Part shown: in pieces, positions 10,268 to 21,483 of the stretch
How positions within the stretch are numbered: the first letter of the stretch is position 1
Layout: each line of letters begins with the position of its first letter
Assembly: GCA_900404475.1 (NCBI GenBank)
Contig: OUQQ01000003.1
Location: forward strand, 57,059-121,058
Direction: 5' to 3'
DNA: 64,000 bases
Origin: Spongospora subterranea
Lineage: Eukaryota > Endomyxa > Phytomyxea > Plasmodiophorida > Plasmodiophoridae
Program-made: the position numbers and the translations under genes
Notes under the pieces: model-generated
What the model was told of the DNA's origin: nothing
Databases searched by the model: none
Seen by the model: the letters and a program-made list of their open reading frames with translations, nothing else

Positions 10268-13200
10268 ATGGCCCGATCTTCACATCTAGGAGAATACTTT
10301 CTCGTTGTCGGGCCTGGAAAAGATATCGTGCCTATTGCAGGGCAAACCAGTACGAACCCACTTGATATATCTTTTCAAGGTCGAGATCGGTTAGCGAATT
10401 TACTTTCTGTAAATCTGACATGGAATCCCATCAGGCGAAGTGCTAGACAGATATCCTCAATCTAGTTCTTCTGATTGTAATGCTGAATTCCCGCCTGGAA
10501 TCGCCATGTTTTGTCTACCAAACGGGTTGCGATTTTCGAAGGACCCGGAAATGCCGATATTCTACTCTTTCGCGTCGACGGTGGGCAGCGGTGAGAGATT
10601 GTATGGAGCGTGTTTAAAGTTTTATGAAAAAGCATCAAATGTGAGCATCACTCGTAGTAGACAGCCCCTTTGAGTCTTACACGTCACCCAGGATATCGTC
10701 CTTCGTGCGAAGCAGGCTCTTGCTGATCTACACCGCAGTTCTGCCACAATTTCGAAAAAAGTAGCTGACTGGCAAAGCTCCAGCGTTTCGAGGTTCACGA
10801 TTTAACCTGACCATTGTAATTTTCTTAATTGATCGCAGTAGTGGGGCCGATGACGACGGTGATCCTGATTCTGACGATGCTGTAAGCGGTAAGCTGTCAG
10901 CTGTAGCGGATTCTGGTGAAAATTCGAGGGAAAGTGTGGGCGACGACGATGGTGATTTTTCGCAGTTTGTTCCAGCTCATGATACCGGCAAAATGTTGTC
11001 TATGACGGATGCTGTAGAAGACCCGACCACAATGTTGACGGCTGCTGGGAATCCTTCTAGCAGTCTCAACGATGATCTTAGAAACAATTCCAATTCGTAT
11101 TCGTCCGATGATTCCAATGTCCAAGAGGTGCTAAAGCTGCACTCTTGTGACACTGGTCTAAGTTGGTTCTTCAGAATGAAGTTTTTTTCGACGCTGAAGA
11201 AGGGCCCGACGATACCATGGCAGCAGTGAGATATTTCAAAGTCCATTGGTTATTAGCAACGATTTAACAATTTTTTAGGAGGAAAAGGCATCAAATGTTG
11301 AAGACTTTTGGTATGTCTTGCTTCCCATTCGTGATTTATCAGTCAACATCAGTCAGGTTTGCACCGAAATGTATTTGCATTCTTTCGTCCTGGCCATTTT
11401 TTGGGCCGATGCGTACTTTTCTAACTCAACTGTATCGGATATCGTTGACTCCAACACCCATACCTCTGGAACGACATCTTGTTAATTTCATGAGGGAAGT
11501 TCCTGTTCCTCCAAGAGGAGGTGTCAAAGTTCAATTCACCATTGCCGACCAGACCATCTGGTATTTTTTGCAGTGATTCTCTCGAAATTCAATCTCAAGT
11601 TTCTAATTTCACCAGTTTATCGCGACCACCTGTGAATGATCCGCTTAGTGATGTTGTCAGTGGCTTCGATTTGATTGAACTTTTTGAACTTCTTCCTGTC
11701 GACAAGGTTCCGGTATTATTCTGCATCATGCGCTCTGACACTGCAATCTTAGGTTGTAATTATTCTCGAATGCCTCTTGCTTGAGCGTAAGGTTGTTTTT
11801 TTGAGCTCTCAATACTCGCTGTTGATGTCCATTGCCGAATCCTTTCTGCTGCTTATGTATCCATTTCGTTGGCAGCATGTATACATCCCCCTTTTACCAG
11901 AGGTCATCCGTCGTAACAGACAATTTTTTGATGACGTCTGACAGTGCTCTCTTAGGCACTTTTGGATTTTTTAAACGCCCCAATGCCGTTTCTTATTGGC
12001 ACTCACCATTCCTTTATCCGATCATATGCAGAACTTCCAGATTCTGTTATTATCGTTAGTAACCTATCGTAGGGATTTTTATGTTTGATTTGTAATTTTT
12101 CTGCACGGTTTGTTAGGTTAATTTGGACGCACAGTCTGTTGCTGTTCCTGGGAACCCACCAAGATTACCTGGTCCGTCCTAGATTATATATGTGAAGAAG
12201 AAATTTGATTAATCGTTTCAGAACATGAACGTAGCAAGCTAATTTCTTCGCTCAAAAGCGTTGTGACCTACCAAAACAGCCTCTGGGGTGCGAGGTCGCC
12301 ATTATCAGCATCGGCGTCGGCGAATAATTCCCCAACTGCAGCACGCAAGCAGGATGGAGCAGTCAACGAAGCATTTCTTTCGTTGGCCTGGACTGAAGCT
12401 GATCTGGTATCATGGTTTCATCATCGTCCTCGCTAGTGACTATCCCAACAATATCCTAGGCGTTCACTAACGCCCCGCCTCCTGATCAAGTTGAAATGAC
12501 CTCAAAACATATCCGAGTTGGAATGGACTCCAAAGGAATTCGCTCTGCGTTTTTCCGCGTCTTCGTCTCAATGCTCAAAAACTATCGAGACTTTATCGTA
12601 TATCCTAATGAAGGCGATCCGTTTCCGAATTCATTCTTTAGAGCCGAAGAGTATGATTTATCTGGCTGGTCGCGAACCAAACTCAGTTGTTCGCAGATTT
12701 ATTGCAACTTTTCCAAACTCCTCTCATCGGTTTCTAGCGGATTTTCTGTCGACACAAGCTTTTGCTAAGTGAGTGCAACGGTCTTTTCATATTGTTTCCA
12801 CTTTTCTTCTGATTTCATAGTTAGATTTATTGAGGATCGGGTCGTCCCCGGTTGCGAAGGCACTTCATCCACACCCACCGCTTCAGATCCTACCAACATG
12901 CACGTCGATACTAATGACGCAGATGTGTTGGTATTTGACGAATCGATCATTGTTAAACACAATAGATCAAAATTTGTCAAGAAAAAACCCACCAGGTTTT
13001 TAGACCAGGACTTTTCTAAAGATGGAACGACATTTGTGGGTTGTTGCTCTAATCGACATGCAACAATTTTGATTCTGTTTAGGTTGCACCCAGCTCAGAA
13101 GCCTCGGATTTGCCAGTGTCCAGCTTCGACTATCCAGTGTGGCCTGTACCTCTCAAACCAGAACTTTTCAATCAACCGCGTTTGACTACATCGCTGTTAA

Positions 13201-14648
13201 GACTTGATAGTGTGAGGCGACGAGATTTACAAAGCAAGAAAGGTGTTTCTCGTGCAACAGTAATATACTCCATCAGCTCCGTTCATATATGGTTTTAATA
13301 ATGGAATAGCTTTGGGAAAGGAAGTCTAGCGGATCATCTTTACCAATCTTATCATCTCAGCAACATATTTTTGCCGTTTGGTTTTCATTACTAACCGTGA
13401 TCTGCTCTACGAAACGCCAAGCCAAGCTTTTGTCGTCTGCTTTCCCCGTTCTTGAGCGGCTCAGACAGGCTGGGATTCCCGCAGACCAACAGATTTTCAA
13501 AGACCTGATACAGTGCTGCGGGAAGTGTAAGTGTCCTGAAGTTGCGCTAGTTTTTCTTGAACATATGCAGAGGTCAGAGTTGGGATTGCTGCAGTTTTTT
13601 TCTGGTGCTGATTGTTTTTTAGAGATGGGATTGTTGCCGACGCACAAATATACTCGGCGCTATTTACCGCTTTCAGCACAAATGGCGATTTATCCCATGC
13701 CTATCATACACTTGGTACCCTTGGTATGTTTCCAACGCGATTAGGGAGTCCCTTGCGTAATTATGTAAACAGGTCGGGTCAAAAAACCGCTATCTCCGGA
13801 CAGCGAATCTTTGAAGGCCGGTCTTTCGAATTCATGGAGAAGAGAGAAGCAAACGGCGCCCACTATGTTTGATGAAGAGGAATGTCGTCAAAGCTTCAAT
13901 GCAGCGTTTCCCGGTATGGAGTTGGATACTGACGTTCTAACAACCAGATTTTCACGCTGTTCACAGGTCTTCAATGCGTGACGAAAGAAACCTGTCCTCA
14001 ATGCGGCATCGTAATGACAGATGAACAGATACGTCATGGTTGGAAAATTGACAGCAATGACTACACAACTGTATGCGGAAGCTGTCATAATCGGTAAGTT
14101 GTTTGACTTTTCGCGTCGCAAGCGGCTGATCAAGTGACTTGCCTTTAGGTTTGTCCCTAGATTTTGCGTTTATGCTAAAGATGGATCGAATCCTATTTTT
14201 TGTGAATATTTATCCCCTCCAGTCCTGCAAAAGGAACTCGACACATTGTTACGGGACCTACAGCAACATCAAGGAGATTACATCACCTCAAGAACTTTTC
14301 AACTGCGCTCCCCGACGGTGTTCTGGAATCTGGTTTGGCATCTAACAAATCTAGCATTACCTATCAACCATTTAGTCCCGTGGATGTCAACAATATCCCC
14401 TGAGAAGTAAATCTCTGGCATGGTGATCTGGTTCTTAATTTGACAAATTATGCAGGTCGGCTGGACGAACCAGTTCCAGCCCGAGAACGACAGGAGTTGG
14501 TCGGAGCCCGAGACGCAATCGGTCGGCTTTTAATGTTGGCGGTGCAGTTGCATTGTCGTCTGGGAACCGATGCTCTTCTGCGCTTCCACAAATCGCTGTT
14601 GATTCCGGGCCATTCAAATATGCTCTAGAAAGTACCGATCTTCCATAA
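10268..14648 (+). CDS. DENND4/Crag-type DENN-domain Rab exchange factor
   Basis: A guanine-nucleotide exchange factor of the DENND4 (Drosophila Crag) family, which activates Rab10-type GTPases in polarised secretion. Exons joined by eye give, in order: upstream DENN (EVLDRYPQ, PPGIAMFCLPNGLRF, GERLYGACLKFYE); an acidic serine-rich linker; core DENN (LVNFMREVPVPP, KVQFTIAD, LFELLPVDKV, LECLLLERKVVFLSSQYSLL, MYPFRWQHVYIPLLPE, VNLDAQSV); a PPR segment (VLERLRQAGIPADQQIFKDLIQ); and the family's C-terminal zinc-binding block (ETCPQCGIVMTDEQIRHGWKI, then VCGSCHNRF) with TVFWNLVWHLTNLALP. This order is diagnostic for DENND4. At least fifteen short introns occur. The final exon is uncertain: splicing from 14406 to 14457 gives an end at 14648; without it the frame stops at 14409. 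The usual C-terminal tail of vertebrate DENND4 is not seen. Confidence 0.88.
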
Positions 14649-15288
14649 CTTTTGTAAATTATTCAGTATATTTTTCAGAAAAAACCACATAAATATAAAA
14701 AGTCCATCGTTATTACAATCCTCGAATTCAAATCGCTTTCAAATTCTTTTCGACCCCCGGACGCTGCTGGTGACACTCAATCACCGTCAGAAATGTCATG
14801 ATTGTTGAGCGAATGGTACGGGAGGGTTGCTGTCGTGAGATACAATCGGAAAATGGTTTCGATCTATCGTTGATGGTTCATTCAAGGGTGCAACGGAAGT
14901 CGGTGCAAAGGCTCGCGAACGCTTATGATAGTTTTTGGACTGATGCATCGCGTCGTTCGTATGTATTGACGACAATGCTGAACTTGAGGTCATGATGCAA
15001 AAGATGATGATATCGAAACGCCTTACGAATAAAGTCTGTATTCCTTGTGGAGAAGGCTGACGATGTGTTTGTCAATCCTGACCTGTGCTCTCCAGCTTGA
15101 TAAAAACCTTTCGCTCTCATCGTCTATGTGCCTCGAATACTCACCAGCGTCTTCCGGCTATCAAAGAACGTTTCCGCCCCATTCTGTCAAGTTATTATTG
15201 TGCATGACTGTTGCAAATGTTCGACACTCTATAACAATTTCGGAAACTGCACCAAAACCGAAATTAGCGGCCCTTTGAGGGTTCAGCA
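14649..15288. other. Unresolved region downstream of DENND4
   Basis: The first 100 bases look like DENND4 3' UTR. From about 14840 the plus strand reads a plausible helical segment (TIGKWFRSIVDGSFKGA), and near 14970 another (NAELEVMMQKMMISKRL), but they sit in different frames and I could not join them into a protein of known family. Possible exons of an unknown gene. Confidence 0.25.
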
Positions 15289-15726
15289 ATGAAACCGTTC
15301 GATGAGAGTTCACTTGGGCGATGGAGTATCAAATGCCGCACACCTCAGCGCTGGACAGATCGGGCGGACATTGGCATGATTGGGGAAATGACGCGCGATT
15401 ACGGTTGTGTTGAGCGTATCGATATCGATTATCCACTTTGATATGCACTGGTTTCTGGAGAAACGGCGTGGATCCAGGTTCAGGACACGCGCGTAAAGGG
15501 CGAAACCGACGTTGGTCGCCTCAAAATGTGAAGCTACACCGAACATTCCCAGGGTATTCTGCTTACGCCATCGAAGACAGTCAACCCTTCAAACGAGGTT
15601 TACTACGTGGAGCAAAAAATCCCCCATTGCGATCATTTACTTTCTTCCCATACTCGTGATACCAAATCGTTTTCCCTACTGCTGGATGAAGGCAAATCGG
15701 AGGAGATAGAGATATTGTCGCGATAG
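15289..15726 (+). pseudogene. 146-codon plus-strand frame interrupted by two TGA codons
   Basis: From ATG at 15289 a single frame runs to TAG at 15724-15726 with only two interruptions, both TGA (15439-15441 and 15529-15531). The three segments have protein-like composition: RADIGMIGEMTRDYGCVERI, then ALVSGETAWIQVQDTRVKGE, then TVNPSNEVYYVEQ and DTKSFSLLLDEGKSEEI. No GT-AG pair removes either TGA neatly. The frame could be a decayed gene, several exons with introns I misread, or chance. I do not recognise the family, and no SECIS-like structure was identified by eye. Confidence 0.3.
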
Positions 15727-16512
15727 GTTCATGATGGGTGATGCCGTTGATACCTTTGTATCTATCGGTTCAGCCGACTTCTTGATTCTAGTCGATGATG
15801 TGGGTGACAGGGGATTAAGAGCTAACGAAGGGCAACATGTGCCCACCACCGACTGTGTTCTCCTCTCGTTGGTCGTTGGAGAGAACGTTTGTTGAAGCGA
15901 ATAAAGGAATGATTTATTGAGCGTTGGAGTATTCAAATAGAATAGCGAATGCTGTGATTATCGCCATTCTGACTGTCTGATTACACCCCCTACCCTTTTG
16001 ATGAGACATCAGATATCCCCACAACGTCTGCCAAGATATTGAACTGGGGCGCTAGACCGCCACCTTGCTACTTACGAGAACGTCGTCGTCCCGATGGCGG
16101 TCTCTGATTTACCTCCCACACAGCATCGCAGTGCGATCGGTAGTAAAATGTCGGATACGCAATGGCTGATCTCGCGCGATATTCACTGGAACGGTCTGGG
16201 ATGTGGCGTCAACATTCTCCTAGCCTAGCGTGTATTGTGACACGTTACTTGCCCAGACCACAACTCAAAGATCCTCCTCAAAACAACGACGATAAAAGCG
16301 TTAAAGGATAAAGCGCCATCATGAAATGCATGCAGTTTCAACCAAAGCGATGCATTTTTTACCATCGCGGACGGGACGGGCTCTAGTCCGATCAACTGCA
16401 TTGTACACACCGTACACGGTGCACAGTGAGGGTAGCGCCATCGTACATAAAGGGTGATCGGGTCATGTTCTTCTGACACCAGTGCCTTATCAACAGTCCT
16501 GATCATAATCCG
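15727..16512. other. Gap upstream of the mS45-like gene
   Basis: No recognised gene. A minus frame of 93 codons (16225-16506, starting MIRTVDKALVSEEHD) begins 6 bases from the start of the plus-strand mitochondrial gene, so it could be a small divergent gene. It is cysteine-rich in the middle (HCAPCTVC) with a hydrophobic C-terminal part, but no homologue comes to mind. Confidence 0.3.
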
Positions 16513-17906
16513 ATGATGACCATGAACAACGTCAGGAGATGTGTTCGTCGCTTGTCGCAGGCCCAGCCGATGACGTCGGCCGATATGACCAAATCCACTA
16601 GGAAAGCGTTTTTCAAGGATGCGGCGCTAGGGGCAGGAGCATCGGACTGGCTCGTCGATCCACGTATGTGTTGATATCACTGAACGCGGTTCTGTTTGAG
16701 GATTCTGTAATTCATGACGATATATTTCCAAAGGAGCAAGCGTGGCTCGGCCGCAGGATTGGTGGCATGTTGACGGCAGAATTAAAGAGGCCATCTGGCA
16801 GCTGCACAGTAGTGAGCCAGGCAAGTGGACCGTACTGGCGCTAAGCGACCAGTTTGGTCTGCACACAAACAGGATCGAAGCGATATTACACTTAAAACAC
16901 GACGAGAAGACAAATTGGAAGCCAGGTTGGGTATGTTGAACAATTTCAATGTAAAAATGCTGACGGTTTTTTCAAAGAGGACCTTCATGACGATTTAGAA
17001 GCAGCCGCTGAATCTGCCATTGAGCTCTATCGGCTTGAGCATAAATGTATAGGGCAAAACGACGAAAGTCCAGGTCAAATAGCTTCATCAGCTGCAGTAT
17101 CATTACTCTTTTGTTCACTCAACTTGACAGATGTTCAGCTGTTGCACTCTTGCTATGAACTGATCTACGCGTACATCAAAGCTGTTCAAACGGTACGTGG
17201 CGAAAACGACCTCCTTGGATATAATTACCAGTTGACGATTTCGTCAAGGTCGAAAAAACGCAGTCCAACATCAATAAAACCGAACAAGAAACGGAGCGTT
17301 TACTTTTAAAGCAAGAGTTGGATGCTGCCCTAGAAACACAGCATAAGGTGGGATAACTCACAATGACCCTTCGACGAACGCTGACACCGAATCAAAAGTC
17401 ATTTAATTCGTTGAGGTCTTTGTTGCGCCCAGATCTTTCACGCCCTGTCCAAGACTTTGAGATGTTCGAGCCAAAGAAGCACGGGAAGTTCGCGCCTCCC
17501 CCGGTATTCGATTTAGCAATCCAGGGGAGGCTGCTGCCGCTTCCAACCCAGGGGCCGGGATCAGGCAAAGTATAGCTTCCACCTGTGCTGTGTCGCCTTT
17601 TTATGTTGTTGATGATCGTATCTCCAAGGTTATTGTTGATGCAGAAACCGCTGCCGCTAACCGCCATCGGACAAACCGTCATACGATCATCATCACCGAC
17701 ATATCGAAGTTAGATTATCCGTTTCCCTTCTCCAATCAACCGACCTCTAACACTTGTTGTGAAGAGACAAGTCCGATGGCGCTGTCAAAGTTGTTGTTCG
17801 CCAGAAGGACGGCAGCCTTCGTCATCCTACGCGAAATGAATTGGAGAGAGCCACACAAATGGAAAAGGCAGTTCCCCGCGATCGCAACGTTCTCTATGAC
17901 GACTAA
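16513..17906 (+). CDS. Bot1p / mS45-like mitochondrial ribosomal-regulator protein
   Basis: Joined exons give a protein of about 310 residues with two recognisable parts. The first (ASVARPQDWWHVDG, RIKEAIWQLHSSEPGKWTV, LALSDQFGLHTNRIEAILHL) is the helix-turn-helix-like block of the eukaryotic mitochondrial regulator family (Bot1p; yeast mS45). The second, near the C terminus, is NRHRTNRHTIIITDISKDKS followed by VKVVVRQKDGSLRHPTRNEL. The N-terminus is basic and suits a mitochondrial presequence. Introns, which support the joins: 16664-16733, 16926-16977, 17194-17249, 17350-17399, 17575-17629 and 17710-17769. Other frames in this stretch are open for up to 170 codons but break these motifs. A mitochondrial small-subunit role is expected from the family. 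Family call is moderate, because animal members are poorly known to me and neugrin-like proteins share the first motif. Confidence 0.6.
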
Positions 17907-20408
17907 ATATACATCAATGATTATTTGTACACCGTTGGCCCAGTATTCACACTATATCAAAACCCGCCATCGATCTGTATCTCCGGTTCGTCGTGTGATC
18001 ATTTTTTCACATTTTGATCATCGCGACCTGATTCATGATATCATGTCGCACACGAGAATGCAATACCCAAACTTGGACCACAGGCAACTCAGCGAGGTCT
18101 GAATTTCCGCTGCAAACCTGACGTTCAAGCAGTCCTGAAACAATGGAAGAAGCGCGACCGCTCAGGGACGACAAGTTCGCTTAGAACATGTGGGCCAACT
18201 GAAAATGCTGATGTCAGGTTCAAAATCACCCTGCCTGTCGATTGCAAACGCACGCCCCATTAAAGACCTTGCAGCTGCCGATATGTATGCAAAATCGGAG
18301 TGCGACCCCTGAATTTCGTTGTTTCGCTGGTGTAATCACCGGATAGAGTCAATGCTCCAAAATATGATTGCCATGGCAGCGCGGCTGCAAACCGTTCGCA
18401 AAATGAGCGATACCAACGGGCGATTTATCGTTGAGCAGCACTGGGCGGTTTGCGATCACGATTCTCTCGCTTCTCACACGCTCAGCGGGTTCTCCGAACT
18501 CAGCGGGAAAGCCCCGATCTTCACCCGCAGCTACCAGCTCAACTGGGTGGCGGAAATCCGGGAAATGCCCATCGGTCGATCCCGATTCACCTCGAATATT
18601 TTGCTCGCGATGATATCGTACCAGGCGGCGCCTTCACCAACGGTGATGAGAATGCGTTCACCCGACAGCTGTTGGGCGTACTTCGACCATTATGTTTTAC
18701 GATTGCGATTTGTTGCCCGTTTTTGCGTGCAATGGTCATCCGAAACGGCGAAAACAAATGCACCAGATTGCTGTTGAGCGAATGCTTCTACACCGATCTG
18801 AGCATCATAACGATTCATTGTTTCTCCTCTCATGTGGCAATATAACGAGTGCCGCATTCGTCTACTCAAAGCGGTAATGTGCTTGTTTTGTTTGAAAGGA
18901 TAAACAACGAACAGTATATGAATCGGGCGGAACAACGTCTCTCAACCGACGATGACTTCGGGCGCTGTTGCTCAGATCCGTTGTCAAAAGCGGGGTTGCA
19001 AACTCAACATTCTGCAATTCCAGAATGACCGCTGGCGCTCTGACGATGCTCTAGGGAGCTCTGCTTGTGCTCAACATTATCAACAGACATTTGCATTGCA
19101 GCCATCAGCTCGGTGGAAGAATAGTGTAATGAAATGTAGAACGAGGACGGCGGTCAAGGCTTGCACGAACATCGCTGATTGATTTAAAAAAAGCTGTTGA
19201 CTCAATAAGGTGTTCGTACTAAGTGATTCTGGATGAAATAATGCTCAAACTTTCGGTTCTCAAAGCAAAGAGGAAGATTGAATATTTAAAACAACAATCT
19301 TGAACTGAGTAACGCCGTCAAAGCATCAACAAATTTCAGAACATCCCGTTTGTGATGAATGTCAAGAAATCTTGATAGAATTTGAGGGCCATCCTCACGA
19401 TGTGTTTCAAATGATATTCCAGAGAACTCGTCTCTCTTTACTCGTCTCTTTTGCAGAAATGTTTTGCTCGGCTAAGGGATTTTCGACGGATACAGGCAGG
19501 CCATCGCCAGAGCGAGCAAGGTTAATACCAGATGGGCATCATTTGTCTCATTTTCAGAGCGTATCAGCGCTTGCACAAAAAGAGAGAACAGAATTCTGAT
19601 TGTAATGATAACGGTACGTCGACGTACACAGGATAAAACCCACGCCCACGACGATCTGTTCGTGCAGTGCAGCGATTGAGCCCTCTGCTCTTTGTCAGCA
19701 AGTTCTGAAAGTTTTCCATTATCAAAAGAGAAACTATCCCAATCAGCACGAGATCAACGACGGCGCCTAGCTGATGACCCTTGTACAGCACTGGTTGTTG
19801 ATCTCATGGAGGCTGCAGCAGTATCTGCTTAACCGGCGTTTGCTGTAATCATCAGCAATTTGCTCGGAATCCATAGACCACCAGATGATGGCAGCACCAA
19901 TCTGAAAGTAGCTGATTGCTGATACGTTGATTAGGCACTTGCTCTTTTGAAGATGAGATATTTCTATAAATTGTAGACAAAGAGCAGATAACTCAATCGC
20001 TGCACGATCGACTGGATCCTCGTTGATGGCACTGTTTGACTGTGGTCTGATGGCGCTACCAGTATACAAGTATCTATTCCGAGCAGTTGTTCAGACAGAA
20101 ATCGCTGCCTTGGACCTTTACAGAATCAATCCTGATGTTCTCCTGGAAGGCGATACCAGCGCAGCGCTGACCAGAGGTATAAAACATCTTGGCTAAACGT
20201 CGCATTGGTGCAATGCTCTTATGACGCAGGGCAGGAATGCAACAATCACCGAACGGCCATTCAATCCAGGCATTTTGATGAACAAATACGATTGCGATGC
20301 GCTGGTAGAGACGTCCAACACAAATTGACTGATTTCCAGGTTTGGACTAATTTGTACATACAAATACAGATCAATACAAAAAAATTGCCAATTGCCAAAA
20401 AAAAACAA
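17907..20408. other. 2.5-kb unresolved region, possible exons of an unknown gene
   Basis: I could not assemble a convincing gene. Candidate plus-strand pieces include 18319-18777 (HTLSGFSELSGKAPIFTRSY), a possible spliced pair near 18690-18880 and 18902-19030 (SKRINNEQYMNRAEQRLS), a helical piece near 19180-19300 (LKAKRKIEYLKQQ) and 20031-20190 (MALPVYKYLFRAVVQTEIAA, then INPDVLLEGDTSAALT). Their helical character suggests one long coiled-coil gene or its remains. The frames do not join cleanly, and several stops intervene. Confidence 0.25.
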
Positions 20409-20480
20409 GCCTGTGCCGAGATTCGAACTCGGAATCTCGTGCTCCGTAGGCACGCGCCTTGACCATTGGGCCACACAAGC
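20409..20480 (-). tRNA. tRNA-Arg (anticodon ACG)
   Basis: Minus-strand cloverleaf of 72 bases. The acceptor stem is GCTTGTG with CACAGGC, the anticodon stem CGTGC/GCACG is perfect and closes CTACGGA (anticodon ACG), and the T arm reads CCGAG TTCGAAT CTCGG. No intron. A run of nine T follows immediately on the minus strand, a strong Pol III terminator. Confidence 0.95.
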
Positions 20481-20508
20481 AATTAGATGAGTGGCAATCT
20501 ATGCATTT

Positions 20509-20575
20509 CTAACATATGCGTGTCTACGTTGAAACACAGAGAGTACACACTATGACCCTTATGACTCACTGAAGG
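20509..20575 (-). promoter_or_regulatory. Two-part upstream element of tRNA-Arg
   Basis: Toward the tRNA it reads CCTTCAGTGAGTCAT, AGTGTGTACTCTCTGTG and CATATGTTAG. CATATGTTAG ends 28 bases before the tRNA, and the gap between the two blocks is the same as for tRNA-Gln. An external Pol III promoter is inferred. Confidence 0.6.
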
Positions 20576-20692
20576 TATCGATATCCTGGCACAAACATTT
20601 CGAAACCAAGGCCATAATGAATTGTAAAAATCATCGCCGATCCAGTGACGATCAACGCTAGGCCGCCAGGCAAGGGTGACTGCAGAGATTGC

Positions 20693-20800
20693 GCTCATGT
20701 TGTAACGTAGATCCGCATATGTTAGAGACGTATTGATAAGTCGATTGCTTATTCATTGCGTTAAACATGAAGAACGCAACGATCCATATTTTCAATATCG
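20693..20800 (+). promoter_or_regulatory. Orphan third copy of the tRNA upstream element, with a possible small hairpin RNA after it
   Basis: On the plus strand AACGTAGATCCGCATATGTTAG (split here as AACGTAGATCC and GCATATGTTAG, 20704-20725) matches the proximal part of the tRNA-Arg element, facing away from it. No tRNA follows. About 27 bases downstream, TTGCGTT (20755-20761) and AACGCAA (20773-20779) form a 7-base-pair hairpin, and a TTTT run follows at about 20789. A short Pol III transcript is a hypothesis only. Confidence 0.35.
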
Positions 20801-21483
20801 TCATCGACCCGTATCCATTTCTTGTTTGCCGCAAACTGGCATTTAGTGATGGGCATTGATTATCGGCATTGATTATCGACTTTCCTAGTTTTGCACATGA
20901 AGATAAGTAATGTAACCTGTAAGTACGGGCCCGCATACCTGCAAGTAAGAACACATGTGTACAACAACACGATCTTTTTGATGTTGTCTGCGGAACAGAC
21001 TAAAAAAAATGGGAAATCAGAGGCAAAATAAAAGGAGAATACTATTTCTAATGTTCTTATGAAACGCTTGTTTCACAGCAGGAAAATCAAAACAGTTGAA
21101 GATGATACTTCAAACGCAGTACTGAAATTATGCCGATAACCTATATGAGCCGGTCCTTATATTGTCCCGACCCTCTCCCTGCCCAACCTGCCAGTTGATT
21201 GCGCCTCAATATCATCACAACCCCAGTTCAGTGTCGCGATGAATTGATTGCCGGGGCGCTCTACGCCTATGGCTCCAATGTTCTGCTTCATCACTGTCAC
21301 TTGGTTCTAACGTAATAACGCTGTGGTAACGTGTTCGATCGAGTGTAGAGGCGCAACGCAACCAACAGGCGGTGCATTGCAACGTCGATATTAGTGCGCG
21401 AGCGGGATCAAGTCCGGCCGGACTGAGACTGAGTATCGAAGGAGCAAAGTCCCAATTTCATACCCGATTTATTCGTGCAATCG
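20801..21483. other. Intergenic, upstream of the ARM-TPR gene
   Basis: No open frame with recognisable content on either strand. A short direct duplication (GGCATTGATTATCG, twice near 20850-20880) is the only local pattern seen. Confidence 0.4.

Noticed and set aside
17590..18102. 170-codon plus frame
   Set aside because: It overlaps the mS45-like gene; only part of it (IVDAETAAANRHRTNRHTII) is the true exon, and the rest is intron and 3' flank in the wrong frame.
20205..20474. Plus and minus frames around 20.2-20.47 kb
   Set aside because: They overlap the tRNA-Arg gene and read its complement; no protein-like motif.
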